Source: CAOJBM01 sp051872535
GTDB taxonomy: Bacteria > Bacillota_I > Bacilli_A > RF39 > UBA660
Length of the DNA stretch: 11,693 nucleotides
Direction: 5' to 3'
Assembly: GCA_051872535.1 (NCBI GenBank)
Contig: JBJEDY010000032.1
Span: forward strand, 1 to 11,693
Made by a program: the position numbers and the translations under genes. The stretch's first letter is position 1; every line of letters begins with the position of its first letter. Below the pieces are notes generated by a model. It searched no databases. It was not told the origin of the DNA and worked only from the letters and a program-made list of their open reading frames with translations. Shown piece after piece: positions 1-6,824 of the stretch.

Positions 1-1
1 A

Positions 2-1006
2 TATAGATTATGGAATGTTGAATCAACTACAGATACAAAAACAGCATTAAGACTTACTCATTCTATAGATATCATATTTGATACAACAAACACGATTGAT
101 GAAGAAGGAGTATCGTGTGCAACTCCAATGATAAGTGGTGGAAGTGGAAATTGTAGTAATGGTGAATATATGACCCATCCCGCCTTTATATCATTAGATG
201 TAAATGGAATATGGGTAGGAAAGTTTGAAACAGGGTATAAAGGAGCAACAAGTACAGCTAGTGCTGAAGTAAATGCTAATGACTCTACAAAAATAATAGT
301 AAAACCAAATGTTTATAGTTGGAGAAGTAATACAGTATATAATATGTTTATGAGTTCATATAACTATGAAAGAGATTTAGGTTCTCATATGATGAAGAAT
401 ACAGAATGGGGAGTAGTAGCGATATTATCTCATTCAAAATATGGAATAGACAATGAAATAAATATCAACAATAATAGTTCTTTTAAAACAGGATATAGTT
501 CTTTATTAACTATTTCCCAAGGAACCTATCCAGGAACAGCTGGAGATGGAACAAACTATAATAAACCTTATAATACAGATATCGGATATCTAGCAAGTAC
601 AACAGGAAATATCACTGGCGTTTATGATATGAGTGGAGGAGCTCTTGAATACACAGCGGCATACATAAGTGGAAATGTCGGATCAAGTGGTTTTAGCACA
701 ACAACAATCGCAACAGAAGAATATCAAAAATACTTAGATGTGTATAATGCATCAAGTGCAGGTCAGACATATCAGTATCGCATCTTAGGCGATGCTACAG
801 GAGAGATGGGACCATTCTTAACATATGATGGGTACTATCACAATAGTTGGTACGCTGACACTTCGCACTTCGTGTACTCGTCTGGCCCTTGGTTCTATCG
901 AGGCGGCCTTTACCGCGGTGGTGTTCTCGCAGGCCAGTTCTACTTCTATGGGCTCACGGGCGCGGCTAGCAGCAACATTTCGTTCCGCCTAGTATTAGCA
1001 CCATAA
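2..1006 (+). CDS. FGE/SUMF1-like C-type-lectin-fold protein, 5'-truncated; candidate DGR target
   Basis: The reading frame is open from the left edge: 42 codons precede the ATG at 128 without a stop, and that ATG has no ribosome binding site. The gene therefore starts outside the window, and 128 is an internal methionine. The fragment has 334 codons plus a TAA stop. Motifs resemble the FGE-sulfatase/SUMF1 family: NTEWGVVA (398-421, like the family's NEWE), GVYDMSGGALEYT (617-655, like GLYDMSGNVWEWT), RGG (899-907) and a terminal SFRLVL near 980-997 (like GFRLVL). This family has a C-type-lectin-like fold. The low-complexity Ser/Thr/Gly/Asn composition suggests an exported or surface protein, but the N-terminus that would carry a signal is missing. 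Codons after about 848 are GC-rich and adenine-poor, unlike the rest of the gene. Enzymatic FGE activity is not supported; a ligand-binding display role is inferred. The fold call is good; the function is unknown. Confidence 0.75.
   Translation, partial: YRLWNVESTTDTKTALRLTHSIDIIFDTTNTIDEEGVSCATPMISGGSGNCSNGEYMTHPAFISLDVNGIWVGKFETGYKGATSTASAEVNANDSTKIIVKPNVYSWRSNTVYNMFMSSYNYERDLGSHMMKNTEWGVVAILSHSKYGIDNEININNNSSFKTGYSSLLTISQGTYPGTAGDGTNYNKPYNTDIGYLASTTGNITGVYDMSGGALEYTAAYISGNVGSSGFSTTTIATEEYQKYLDVYNASSAGQTYQYRILGDATGEMGPFLTYDGYYHNSWYADTSHFVYSSGPWFYRGGLYRGGVLAGQFYFYGLTGAASSNISFRLVLAP
848..990 (+). other. Candidate DGR variable repeat (adenine-depleted C-terminal coding segment)
   Basis: Hand count for 851-990 (140 nt): A 18 (13%), T 40 (29%), G+C 82 (59%). 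For the preceding 601-840 (240 nt): A 85 (35%), T 59 (25%). Only A is lost, so this is not a plain GC shift. Of the 39 codons from 851 to 967, 29 end in C or T. This fits AAC/AAT template codons randomised at the first two positions, giving residues such as Tyr, Leu, Phe and Ser. The segment lies at the extreme 3' end of a C-type-lectin-fold gene, where DGR variable repeats normally sit. The less A-depleted end (ggcgcggctagcagcaac, from about 961) could be the homing-site end. No template repeat or reverse transcriptase is visible here, so the identification is inferred. Confidence 0.6.
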
Positions 1007-1043
1007 CAAATAGTAGGAAAAACTGAACTTTTTTTTATTTTTA

Positions 1044-1073
1044 TTGTGTTTTATGACTTTTTTATTGTATAAT
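1044..1073 (+). promoter_or_regulatory. Promoter of thioredoxin-like gene
   Basis: There is a perfect -10 hexamer TATAAT at 1068-1073, preceded after 18 nt by a weak -35 TTGTGT at 1044-1049. The start codon follows 25 nt after the -10, allowing a short leader. Confidence 0.55.
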
Positions 1074-1098
1074 TGATTTATGAAAGTTTGGTGTTATT

Positions 1099-1842
1099 AT
1101 GAAAAAAGAGAATATTAAATTGGTAATTGTAGTATTAGGAATTATTGCTTTAGTAGGTATTGGATTTGCTATTTACAATTGTAGTTTTAAAGAAGATAAA
1201 CCAGAAGAAAATAATAGTATAACAGCTGATGAAAAGAAGTTTAAGGAAGAATATGAGTCTTTAAATGGAGAAAAAAATAAAAATGATGTTCCATATAAAG
1301 TTATGGATATTGCTGAAGATAATAATGTTGTATATATTACCGATGAAGAAGCTGTTGATATTATAAAAGAAGAAACTGCTGTAATTTATATGGGATTTAA
1401 AGGATGTCCTTGGTGTCGTAATGCTATTCCAGTATTATTTGATGCTGTAGAAAATGTTGGAATTGATAAGGTTTACTATTTAGATTTAACTGATGTTAGA
1501 TCACAAATTACATTAGATGCAAATGATAAAGTTCAAATAACAAAAGGAACTGATGCTTATTATGAATTAATGGAACTTTTAGATAACTATATTGAAGATT
1601 ATTCTTTAACTACTAGTAAAGGAAAAACAGTTAAGACAGGAGAAAAGAGAATTTATGCTCCAACTGTTATAACTGTAAAAGATGGTGTAGTAGTTGGATT
1701 TAATGAAGGTACTGTTGAAGGACACGATAAAGTTGATGGAGTTCTTCCTGATTTAACTAAAGAACAAACTGATAAGTTATATTTAATTTTTGAAGCAATG
1801 TTAACAAAAATAAGTTCTGATAATTGTAATGAAAATTGTTAA
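1099..1842 (+). CDS. Membrane-anchored thioredoxin-like protein (CPWC)
   Basis: This is a 247-residue protein with one N-terminal hydrophobic segment (about residues 7-26) behind basic residues. It is probably an uncleaved signal anchor placing the rest outside the membrane. Cys28 follows this segment, but the context AIYNC is a poor lipobox. After a charged linker comes a thioredoxin-like domain (about 75-235). It has the redox motif CPWC at 103-106 (GFKGCPWCRNAIP) and a candidate cis-proline at Pro188 (YAPT). Both cysteines and the proline are present, so thiol-disulfide oxidoreductase or accessory redox activity at the cell surface is likely; the substrate is unknown. The protein ends in CNENC (Cys243, Cys247), an unusual extra cysteine pair. 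A GGTG-type ribosome site (1090-1093) precedes the ATG. The gene forms its own transcription unit, with a promoter in front and a terminator overlapping its stop codon. Confidence 0.8.
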   Translation: MKKENIKLVIVVLGIIALVGIGFAIYNCSFKEDKPEENNSITADEKKFKEEYESLNGEKNKNDVPYKVMDIAEDNNVVYITDEEAVDIIKEETAVIYMGFKGCPWCRNAIPVLFDAVENVGIDKVYYLDLTDVRSQITLDANDKVQITKGTDAYYELMELLDNYIEDYSLTTSKGKTVKTGEKRIYAPTVITVKDGVVVGFNEGTVEGHDKVDGVLPDLTKEQTDKLYLIFEAMLTKISSDNCNENC

Positions 1843-1862
1843 GCACATTAAGTGCTTTTTTC
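1841..1862 (+). terminator. Rho-independent terminator after thioredoxin-like gene
   Basis: The stem AAGCAC (1841-1846) pairs with GTGCTT (1852-1857) around a 5-nt loop and runs into a T tract (1856-1861). It begins within the stop codon. Confidence 0.8.
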
Positions 1863-1891
1863 TTGTGATAAAATCTTAATTAGATTATAAT
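1863..1891 (+). promoter_or_regulatory. Promoter of dnaB-dnaI
   Basis: A -35 TTGTGA (1863-1868), 17 nt, and a perfect -10 TATAAT (1886-1891) lie directly behind the preceding terminator. The ribosome site AGGTGAT (1906-1912) and the ATG at 1916 follow. Confidence 0.75.
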
Positions 1892-1915
1892 AACTTTAGA
1901 TATGTAGGTGATGTT

Positions 1916-3196
1916 ATGAAATTGATTAGTTTATTACCAGCTGATACTTATACAGTTATCAACAAAACGATTTTAACCGAAGTTGATAAAAACAATTTAA
2001 TATCCCTATATGAACCAATAATTGGACCAATACCAATGAGTCTTTATTTAACTTTATGGCGTGATTTAGATAAATTAGAATTGATGAGTATTGGTTATAC
2101 ACATCACCATTTAATGACAATAATGAAAAGTGATTTAGAAAGTATAAAAAAAGCAAGAGAGACGTTAGAAGCAGTTGGTCTAATTAGAACATATATAAAA
2201 GTTGGAGAAGTAAATACTTATGTTTATGAATTATATTCCCCGCTTAATGCCAATGAGTTTTTTAATAATCCGATATTTAATATTGTTTTATATAATAATA
2301 TTGGTAAGAATGAATATGATATGTTGAAGGTAGAATATCAAAAGATAAATTTTGATATTAAAGAATATGAAGAGATAACAAGACCTATGAATTTAACTTT
2401 TAAATCTGGTAGTAATGTTGATACTATTGATGCTAGAGAAAAGAAAACATTAGGACTTAATATTGTTGATCAAATTGATTTTGATTTACTTATTAGTTCT
2501 TTACCAAAAGGTCTAATTAATGATCGAACATTTAATAAGAAGATTAAAGAATTAATTGTTAATTTATCATTTATTTATAATTTAGATACATTGAAGATGG
2601 CTGAATTATTAAGAATGGTTATAAATGAAAAAGGTATGATAGATAAAGAAGAATTAAGAAAAAGTGCTAGAAAGTATTATCAATTTAATAATAATGGTAA
2701 TTTACCAACTTTGGTATATCGTACACAACCGGATTATTTGAAAAATCCTAGTGGTGGAACAAGTAAAAAAGATAAAATTATTTATGTTTTTGAAAATACA
2801 TCTCCTTATGATTTTTTACAAAGTAAATATAAAGGAAGTAATCCAACTAGTAGAGATTTGAAATTGTTGGAAACTTTATTAATAGATGTAGGACTTAAAC
2901 CAGCTGTTGTTAATGTTTTAGTAGATTATGTTTTAAAGAAAAATAATAATAAATTAAATCAAGCTTTTATTGAAACAATTGCTGGACAATGGAAAAGAAG
3001 TGGGGTTGAAACTGCTTTAGAAGCAATGCAATTAGCAGAAAAAGAACATAAAAAATATAATAAAAAGATTTCTTCAACTACTAATAAAAAGATTAATGAA
3101 GCAGAACCAGTATGGTTTAATGAGAATATTTTAAAGGAAAGCATTAGTCAGGAAGAAGAAGATGAGTTAAAAGAATTATTAAAAGAATTTAGGTGA
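1916..3196 (+). CDS. dnaB: Replication initiation and membrane attachment protein DnaB (DnaD/DnaB family)
   Basis: This 426-residue protein is the Firmicutes DnaB, not the replicative helicase. In Bacillus subtilis DnaB works with DnaD and DnaI to load the replicative helicase (DnaC) at oriC and at restart sites, and it attaches the origin to the membrane. The N-terminal region (about 1-110) is the winged-helix-like DnaB/DnaD N-domain, with SLYEPIIGP at 30-38. The C-terminal DnaB_2 domain (about 297-372) starts at SPYDFLQSKY and carries the family's YxxxIxxxW motif as Phe351-Ile355-Trp359 (FIETIAGQW). The acidic, lysine-rich tail looks disordered. Length is slightly below the roughly 470 residues of the B. 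subtilis protein. The start is fixed by AGGTGAT three nucleotides upstream of the ATG. The gene ends in TGA, showing that TGA is a stop here, and dnaI follows almost without a gap. Confidence 0.92.
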   Translation: MKLISLLPADTYTVINKTILTEVDKNNLISLYEPIIGPIPMSLYLTLWRDLDKLELMSIGYTHHHLMTIMKSDLESIKKARETLEAVGLIRTYIKVGEVNTYVYELYSPLNANEFFNNPIFNIVLYNNIGKNEYDMLKVEYQKINFDIKEYEEITRPMNLTFKSGSNVDTIDAREKKTLGLNIVDQIDFDLLISSLPKGLINDRTFNKKIKELIVNLSFIYNLDTLKMAELLRMVINEKGMIDKEELRKSARKYYQFNNNGNLPTLVYRTQPDYLKNPSGGTSKKDKIIYVFENTSPYDFLQSKYKGSNPTSRDLKLLETLLIDVGLKPAVVNVLVDYVLKKNNNKLNQAFIETIAGQWKRSGVETALEAMQLAEKEHKKYNKKISSTTNKKINEAEPVWFNENILKESISQEEEDELKELLKEFR

Positions 3197-3200
3197 TATG

Positions 3201-4079
3201 ATGGTAGAACTTACAGATAAAACAAAAAAAGTTCCAAATACTAGTTTAAAACAAAGTTATATTAATGCATATAAAGATAATAAATTTAAGAAATTAGTTA
3301 ATCGATTAAAATGTAAAGAAGAAATAGCAATGAAATATACATCTAGTTTAGAAGATACAGTAGAAGAGCTTAATCATTGTAGTGAGTGTAAAGGATTACC
3401 TTATTGTACTAATCGTTTAGAGGGACATGTTTATTATCCAGAATATAATGGAAAGAAGATTGTTTTTTCTTATGCACCTTGTAAGTATTATAATAAAGCC
3501 TTATTAAATGATAATAATGATCTTAAGGATATTGCTAATGCAAAGATGAGTGATATAGATACTAGCGATAAAAAAAGAAGTAAAGTTATAAAATGGATTG
3601 CTACTTTTGCCAAAAATTATGAATTTGGAAAGACAGTTAAGGGTTTATATTTGCATGGTAATTTTGGATGTGGTAAAACATATTTGATAAGTGCTTTATT
3701 TAATGAATTAAAAAATAAAAAAGCTATATCAGAAATTGTGTATTTTCCAGAGTTACTAAGAGAGATTAAAGGCGATTTTGATAATTATAGTGATAAAATG
3801 GAATATTTAAAGAATGTTGATTTATTACTTATTGATGATATTGGAGCTGAAAAAGTTACTGAATGGGGAAGAGACGAAATATTAGGAACTATTTTACAAA
3901 GTAGGATGAATAATCATAAAACAACATTCTTTACGTCAAATTTAAATATTGAAGAGTTAGAAAGACATTTAACAATTTCTAATTATAGTGATGATGCTGT
4001 AAAAGCACGTCGGATTATTGAAAGAATAAAACAATTGACTGAAGATATTGAAATGATTAGTGAGAATAGAAGAAAGTAA
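3201..4079 (+). CDS. dnaI: Primosomal helicase loader DnaI (AAA+ ATPase)
   Basis: DnaI loads the hexameric replicative helicase onto DNA together with DnaB and DnaD. The N-terminal domain has the zinc-binding pattern known from Bacillus DnaI: Cys60, Cys63, Cys69, His76 and Cys94 are the candidate ligands. The AAA+ domain has Walker A GNFGCGKT (153-160), Walker B LLLIDDIG (208-215), sensor-1 TSN (245-247) and an arginine-rich ARRIIERI segment near 269-276. The length of 292 residues is near the usual 300-310. Two ATGs stand in tandem (3198 and 3201). GGTGAT (3192-3197), which overlaps the dnaB stop, lies 3 nt before the second ATG, the spacing used at other starts in this window, so 3201 is preferred. 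No promoter separates it from dnaB, so the two are co-transcribed and probably translationally coupled. Confidence 0.92.
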   Translation: MVELTDKTKKVPNTSLKQSYINAYKDNKFKKLVNRLKCKEEIAMKYTSSLEDTVEELNHCSECKGLPYCTNRLEGHVYYPEYNGKKIVFSYAPCKYYNKALLNDNNDLKDIANAKMSDIDTSDKKRSKVIKWIATFAKNYEFGKTVKGLYLHGNFGCGKTYLISALFNELKNKKAISEIVYFPELLREIKGDFDNYSDKMEYLKNVDLLLIDDIGAEKVTEWGRDEILGTILQSRMNNHKTTFFTSNLNIEELERHLTISNYSDDAVKARRIIERIKQLTEDIEMISENRRK

Positions 4080-4083
4080 TTAT

Positions 4084-4113
4084 TTGACATTTTAATTATT
4101 GTAGTTGTATAAT
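4084..4113 (+). promoter_or_regulatory. Promoter of T-box/thrS operon
   Basis: A perfect TTGACA (4084-4089), 18 nt, and a perfect TATAAT (4108-4113) begin four bases after the dnaI stop. Expected transcription start is near 4120. Such a strong promoter suits a leader controlled by premature termination. Confidence 0.85.
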
Positions 4114-4119
4114 CATATT

Positions 4120-4313
4120 AAATCAATGAGGAAGAACATGATTATTAATAATCTTATTTAAAGAGAGTTAGTGGTTGGTGGAAACTAATAAAAGACTTAA
4201 TAATTACTATCTTCTAAGAAGTTTAATAAAACTCGGGTAATTACCGTTATCAAAATTAAGTTAAAATTAGGATGGTACCGTGCATTATGCACTCCTTAGG
4301 TAGCATCTTTTTT
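4120..4313 (+). ncRNA. T-box riboswitch leader, threonine-specific (specifier ACU)
   Basis: This leader senses uncharged tRNA-Thr. In the lower part of stem I, GAAGA (4131-4135) pairs with TCTTC (4210-4214), and 4140-4147 pairs with 4198-4205. Between them lies an internal loop holding ACU (4206-4208) followed by the usual purine A4209: a threonine codon, matching thrS downstream. The conserved distal stem I sequence GGTTGGTG is at 4173-4180. The T-box AGGATGGTACCGTG is at 4269-4282. Antiterminator: AGGA (4269-4272) pairs with TCCT (4293-4296), the bulge is TGGTACC (4273-4279), and upper helix GTGCA (4280-4284) pairs with TGCAC (4288-4292). The bulge TGGT would pair with a tRNA ending in ACCA. 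Competing terminator: GATGGTACC (4271-4279) with GGTAGCATC (4299-4307, one G.G mismatch), then six T. Uncharged tRNA-Thr should favour read-through. Confidence 0.93.
4271..4313 (+). terminator. T-box regulatory terminator
   Basis: GATGGTACC (4271-4279) pairs with GGTAGCATC (4299-4307) with one G.G mismatch, followed by T6 (4308-4313). It shares 4271-4279 with the antiterminator, so the two structures exclude each other. Confidence 0.85.
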
Positions 4314-4329
4314 ATTTGAAGGTGATAGA

Positions 4330-4869
4330 TTGGAAAATATTTATGAGAATAAACAAAAAATAATATCCAAAAAAGCAATCATTCTTGTTTTCCCAGATGG
4401 TTATGTTGAATCCATTGATGAAAGTTTAATAAAAGAAAAAGATAGTATATATCATATTAATTATTATAAACTTCTTTTTGGAAGGTCAAAAAGATTAAAA
4501 AGATTTTTATTTGAATATGATAAATATTTTGGTAAGGAAGGAATAGGCGATCACAATATAATAGATAAAGAATTAGTAGCTCTAAATGGTGTAGCAGTTT
4601 TTCTTAATCAAAGTATTGGACAACCTCAAAAAGATAGAACTAATGGATTATCATTTTTTATGGTATTTTTGCCAAATGAATATGGAAGTATAGAACAGAT
4701 GGTTAGAATTGAGAAATTATTAAAATGGTATCCTGAAAATCGTCTTGCGTTAGGGGATTATGAAGAAGAATTACAATGGTTTAAAACAATATATTTAGAT
4801 GATGTTTTAAAAAATATAGAAGAAAATAAAAAAATAATGGAAGAGGAAATTAATTATGGTAAATTTTAA
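4330..4869 (+). CDS. Unknown protein between threonine T-box and thrS
   Basis: This 179-residue soluble protein starts at TTG. The start is supported by GGTGAT at 4321-4326 with the same 3-nt spacing as other genes here. I do not recognise the family. It has no signal peptide, no membrane segment and no obvious catalytic motif. It has an N-terminal strand-like AIILVFPDGYVESI (about 16-29), a basic patch GRSKRLKR (51-58), a hydrophobic LNGVAVFLN (85-93), LSFFMVFLPNE (107-117), and a charged helical C-terminus. It contains only two threonines (1.1%, against 21 of 588 in ThrRS), which would keep it translatable during threonine shortage, when the leader is open. Its last 14 nt overlap thrS, so translation is probably coupled. 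In B. subtilis ytxC occupies the dnaI-thrS gap, but I see no resemblance to support homology. An accessory role in threonylation is only inferred from the operon. Confidence 0.7.
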   Translation: MENIYENKQKIISKKAIILVFPDGYVESIDESLIKEKDSIYHINYYKLLFGRSKRLKRFLFEYDKYFGKEGIGDHNIIDKELVALNGVAVFLNQSIGQPQKDRTNGLSFFMVFLPNEYGSIEQMVRIEKLLKWYPENRLALGDYEEELQWFKTIYLDDVLKNIEENKKIMEEEINYGKF

Positions 4870-6622
4870 AGAAAATGAAGAACTTAATATTTTAAATCAT
4901 AGTTGTGCTCATTTAATGGCACAAGCTATTAAGCATTTATATCCAAATGCTAAGTTTTGGGTAGGACCAGTAGTAGAAGAAGGTTTCTATTATGATGTAG
5001 ATTTAGGTGATGAAGTAATTAAAGAAGAAGATTTAGCTGCAATTGAAAAAGAAATGAAAAAATGTGCTAAGGATTCTAAAAATATTGTTAGAAGAGAATT
5101 AAGTAAAGAAGAAGCTTTAGAAATGTTTAAAGATGATATGTATAAAGTTGATCTAATTAGTAGAATGGAAGAAGATACTACTACTATTACTTGTTATTCT
5201 CAAGGGGATTTTACTGATTTATGTAGAGGACCTCATGTTGAAAATACTAAGTTATGTAAGAATTTTAAATTAACTAAATTCAGTGGAGCTTATTGGAAAG
5301 GTGATGCTAATAACAAGATGTTACAAAGGATCTATGGTGTTTGTTTTCCATCTCAAGAAGAGTTAGAAGCTCATTTAGCTGAACTTGAAGAAATGAAACA
5401 AAGAGATCATAGAAAGATTGGTAAAGATTTAGAAATATTTATGGTAAGTGATTTAGTTGGTAAAGGTATGCCAATGTATTTACCTAATGGATATTTTATT
5501 TGGGAACAATTAGAAAATTATATTAAAGGTAAAGAAAAAGAATTAGGATATTTACATGTATTAACTCCACCTCTTGGAAATGTTGAGTTGTATAAAACAA
5601 GTGGGCACTGGGATCATTATAAAGAAAATATGTTTCCAAAGATGGAAGTTGAAGATGAAGAATTTGTATTACGTCCTATGAATTGTCCACATCATATGAT
5701 GATTTATTCTAATGGAATTCATTCATATAGAGATTTACCTATAAGAATTGCTGAAATTGCTAGAGATTGTCGTTTTGAAACTAGTGGTTCTTTAAAAGGT
5801 ATTGAGAGAGTTAGAACTTTTTGTCAAAATGATTCTCATATTTTTGTTACTCCAGAACAAATTGAACAAGAATTTAGTTCAGTAGTTAATTTAATTCTTG
5901 ATTGTTATAAAGAATTAAATATAAAAGACTTTCGATTTGAATTATCTTTAAGAGATCCAGAAGATAAAGTTAAGTATTATCCTGATGATGAAATGTGGAA
6001 TAATGCAGAAAAAACTTTAAGATATGTTTTAAATGATTTAGGATATGAATATGTTGAAAAAATAGGTGAAGCTGCTTTCTATGGCCCTAAATTAGATGTT
6101 CAAGTTAAACCAGCAGTTGGACCAGAATATACATTATCTACTTGCCAATTAGATTTCTGTTTACCTATGCGTTTTAATTTATCTTATATTGATTCAAATG
6201 GTGAAAAGAAAACTCCAGTAGTATTACATAGAGCTGTATTTGGTTCAATTGATAGATTTATGGCCTTTTATTTAGAAGAGACTAAAGGTTATTTACCTGC
6301 ATGGCTTGCACCTAAACAAGTTAAGGTTATTCCTGTTAATAATGAATATCATTTAGAATATGCTAAAGAAGTTTATGATAAATTACTTGAAGCTGGTTTT
6401 AGAGTTGAGATTGATGAAAGAGCAGAAAAACTTGGTTATAAGTTAAGAGAAGCTGTAATTAAGAAAATGCCTTATATGTTAATATTAGGTCAAAAAGAAG
6501 TTGATAATAATACTATTTCTTATCGAAGAGCTGGAAGTGATGAAACTACAACTGTTTCATTAGATGAATTTATTAAGTTATTAAATAATGATATTGAAAA
6601 TAAAGTTCGATATGACAAATAA
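4856..6622 (+). CDS. thrS: Threonyl-tRNA synthetase lacking the TGS domain
   Basis: ThrRS charges tRNA-Thr with threonine in the cytosol (class II). The 588-residue protein starts only 14 residues before the editing-domain motif HSCAH (His15, His19). Usual enzymes have about 640 residues with a TGS domain of about 60 residues first, so TGS is absent. The editing site is completed by LCRGPH (Cys123, His127), so hydrolysis of Ser-tRNA-Thr should be retained. The catalytic core has motif 2 RFETSG...RVRTF (306-322) and motif 3 around HRAVFGSIDRF (458-468). The three zinc ligands align with the E. coli ones as Cys277, His328 and His458. The anticodon-binding domain covers about 485-580 (WLAPKQV, KKMPYMLILGQKE). 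The start has GAGG at 4843-4846 and overlaps the preceding ORF by 14 nt; all upstream sequence is taken by that ORF, so no TGS has been missed in frame. The gene is controlled by the T-box. Confidence 0.95.
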   Translation: MVNFKENEELNILNHSCAHLMAQAIKHLYPNAKFWVGPVVEEGFYYDVDLGDEVIKEEDLAAIEKEMKKCAKDSKNIVRRELSKEEALEMFKDDMYKVDLISRMEEDTTTITCYSQGDFTDLCRGPHVENTKLCKNFKLTKFSGAYWKGDANNKMLQRIYGVCFPSQEELEAHLAELEEMKQRDHRKIGKDLEIFMVSDLVGKGMPMYLPNGYFIWEQLENYIKGKEKELGYLHVLTPPLGNVELYKTSGHWDHYKENMFPKMEVEDEEFVLRPMNCPHHMMIYSNGIHSYRDLPIRIAEIARDCRFETSGSLKGIERVRTFCQNDSHIFVTPEQIEQEFSSVVNLILDCYKELNIKDFRFELSLRDPEDKVKYYPDDEMWNNAEKTLRYVLNDLGYEYVEKIGEAAFYGPKLDVQVKPAVGPEYTLSTCQLDFCLPMRFNLSYIDSNGEKKTPVVLHRAVFGSIDRFMAFYLEETKGYLPAWLAPKQVKVIPVNNEYHLEYAKEVYDKLLEAGFRVEIDERAEKLGYKLREAVIKKMPYMLILGQKEVDNNTISYRRAGSDETTTVSLDEFIKLLNNDIENKVRYDK

Positions 6623-6649
6623 AAACGTAGAAAGTAATCTACGTTTTTT
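6621..6649 (+). terminator. Rho-independent terminator of thrS operon
   Basis: The perfect stem AAAAACGTAGA (6621-6631) with TCTACGTTTTT (6638-6648) closes a 6-nt loop and ends in a T run. It starts inside the thrS stop codon. The A/T symmetry means it might act on both strands. Confidence 0.88.
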
Positions 6650-6697
6650 AAATGTTAAGAAATAATCAACCATAATAAAATATATGTAAGTAGATGT

Positions 6698-6720
6698 CAA
6701 TTATTCTGGAAAAATAATTG
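6698..6720 (+). promoter_or_regulatory. Operator-like inverted repeat over the -35 of the HelD-like gene
   Basis: CAATTATT (6698-6705) and AATAATTG (6713-6720) form a perfect 8-bp dyad with a 7-nt spacer. The right arm overlaps the -35 TTGTTA by three bases, a typical place for a repressor. The arms are mostly A/T, so chance is possible, and no regulator gene is visible in the window. Confidence 0.4.
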
Positions 6721-6745
6721 TTATCTTGATGAGAAGTGATATAAT
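6718..6745 (+). promoter_or_regulatory. Extended -10 promoter of HelD-like gene
   Basis: A -35-like TTGTTA (6718-6723), 16 nt, and TATAAT (6740-6745) preceded by TGA (6737-6739) make the extended -10 pattern TGnTATAAT. Predicted start of transcription is near 6752. Confidence 0.7.
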
Positions 6746-6756
6746 AATATTGACTT

Positions 6757-6824
6757 AAGCTTGGTTTTCAAATTTGGATTTAGGGTGTGAATAACTAAGT
6801 CTAAAATTTGGAAGCTTTTTCTTG
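6757..6824 (+). promoter_or_regulatory. Leader hairpin with T tract: candidate attenuator
   Basis: Three collinear helices form one long hairpin: AAGCTT 6757-6762 with 6812-6817, CAAATTT 6769-6775 with 6804-6810, and GGATTTAG 6776-6783 with CTAAGTCT 6795-6802 (two wobbles). The loop is 11 nt, with one bulged A and an internal loop. It runs into CTTTTTCTTG, as in an intrinsic terminator. It begins about 5 nt after the predicted transcription start and ends about 30 nt before the gene, so it is a 5' leader element and not the end of another gene. No competing antiterminator was found. Confidence 0.55.

Noticed and set aside
128..130. ATG as start of the first gene
   Set aside because: The frame stays open for 42 codons upstream to the window edge and there is no ribosome site before it, so it is an internal Met of a truncated gene.
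1013..1046. Possible terminator after the first gene (AAAAA-CTGAAC-TTTTT and T run)
   Set aside because: The stem would be only about five A-T pairs with no G-C; too weak to call, although the T-rich tract may still end transcription.
1180..1182. Lipoprotein attachment at Cys28 of the thioredoxin-like protein
   Set aside because: The preceding residues AIYN do not fit a lipobox; a simple membrane anchor explains the segment.
1959..2156. Minus-strand open frame of 65 codons inside dnaB
   Set aside because: It lies fully within a well-supported gene, shows no family motif, and has no promoter or ribosome site of note.
2959..3144. Minus-strand open frame of 61 codons inside dnaB
   Set aside because: It is a shadow of the dnaB C-terminal region with no independent support.
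6787..6798. Tiny leader peptide GTG-AAT-AAC-TAA in the loop of the HelD leader hairpin
   Set aside because: It has three codons, with a G-rich stretch only 1-2 nt before it; too short and too badly spaced to claim translation.
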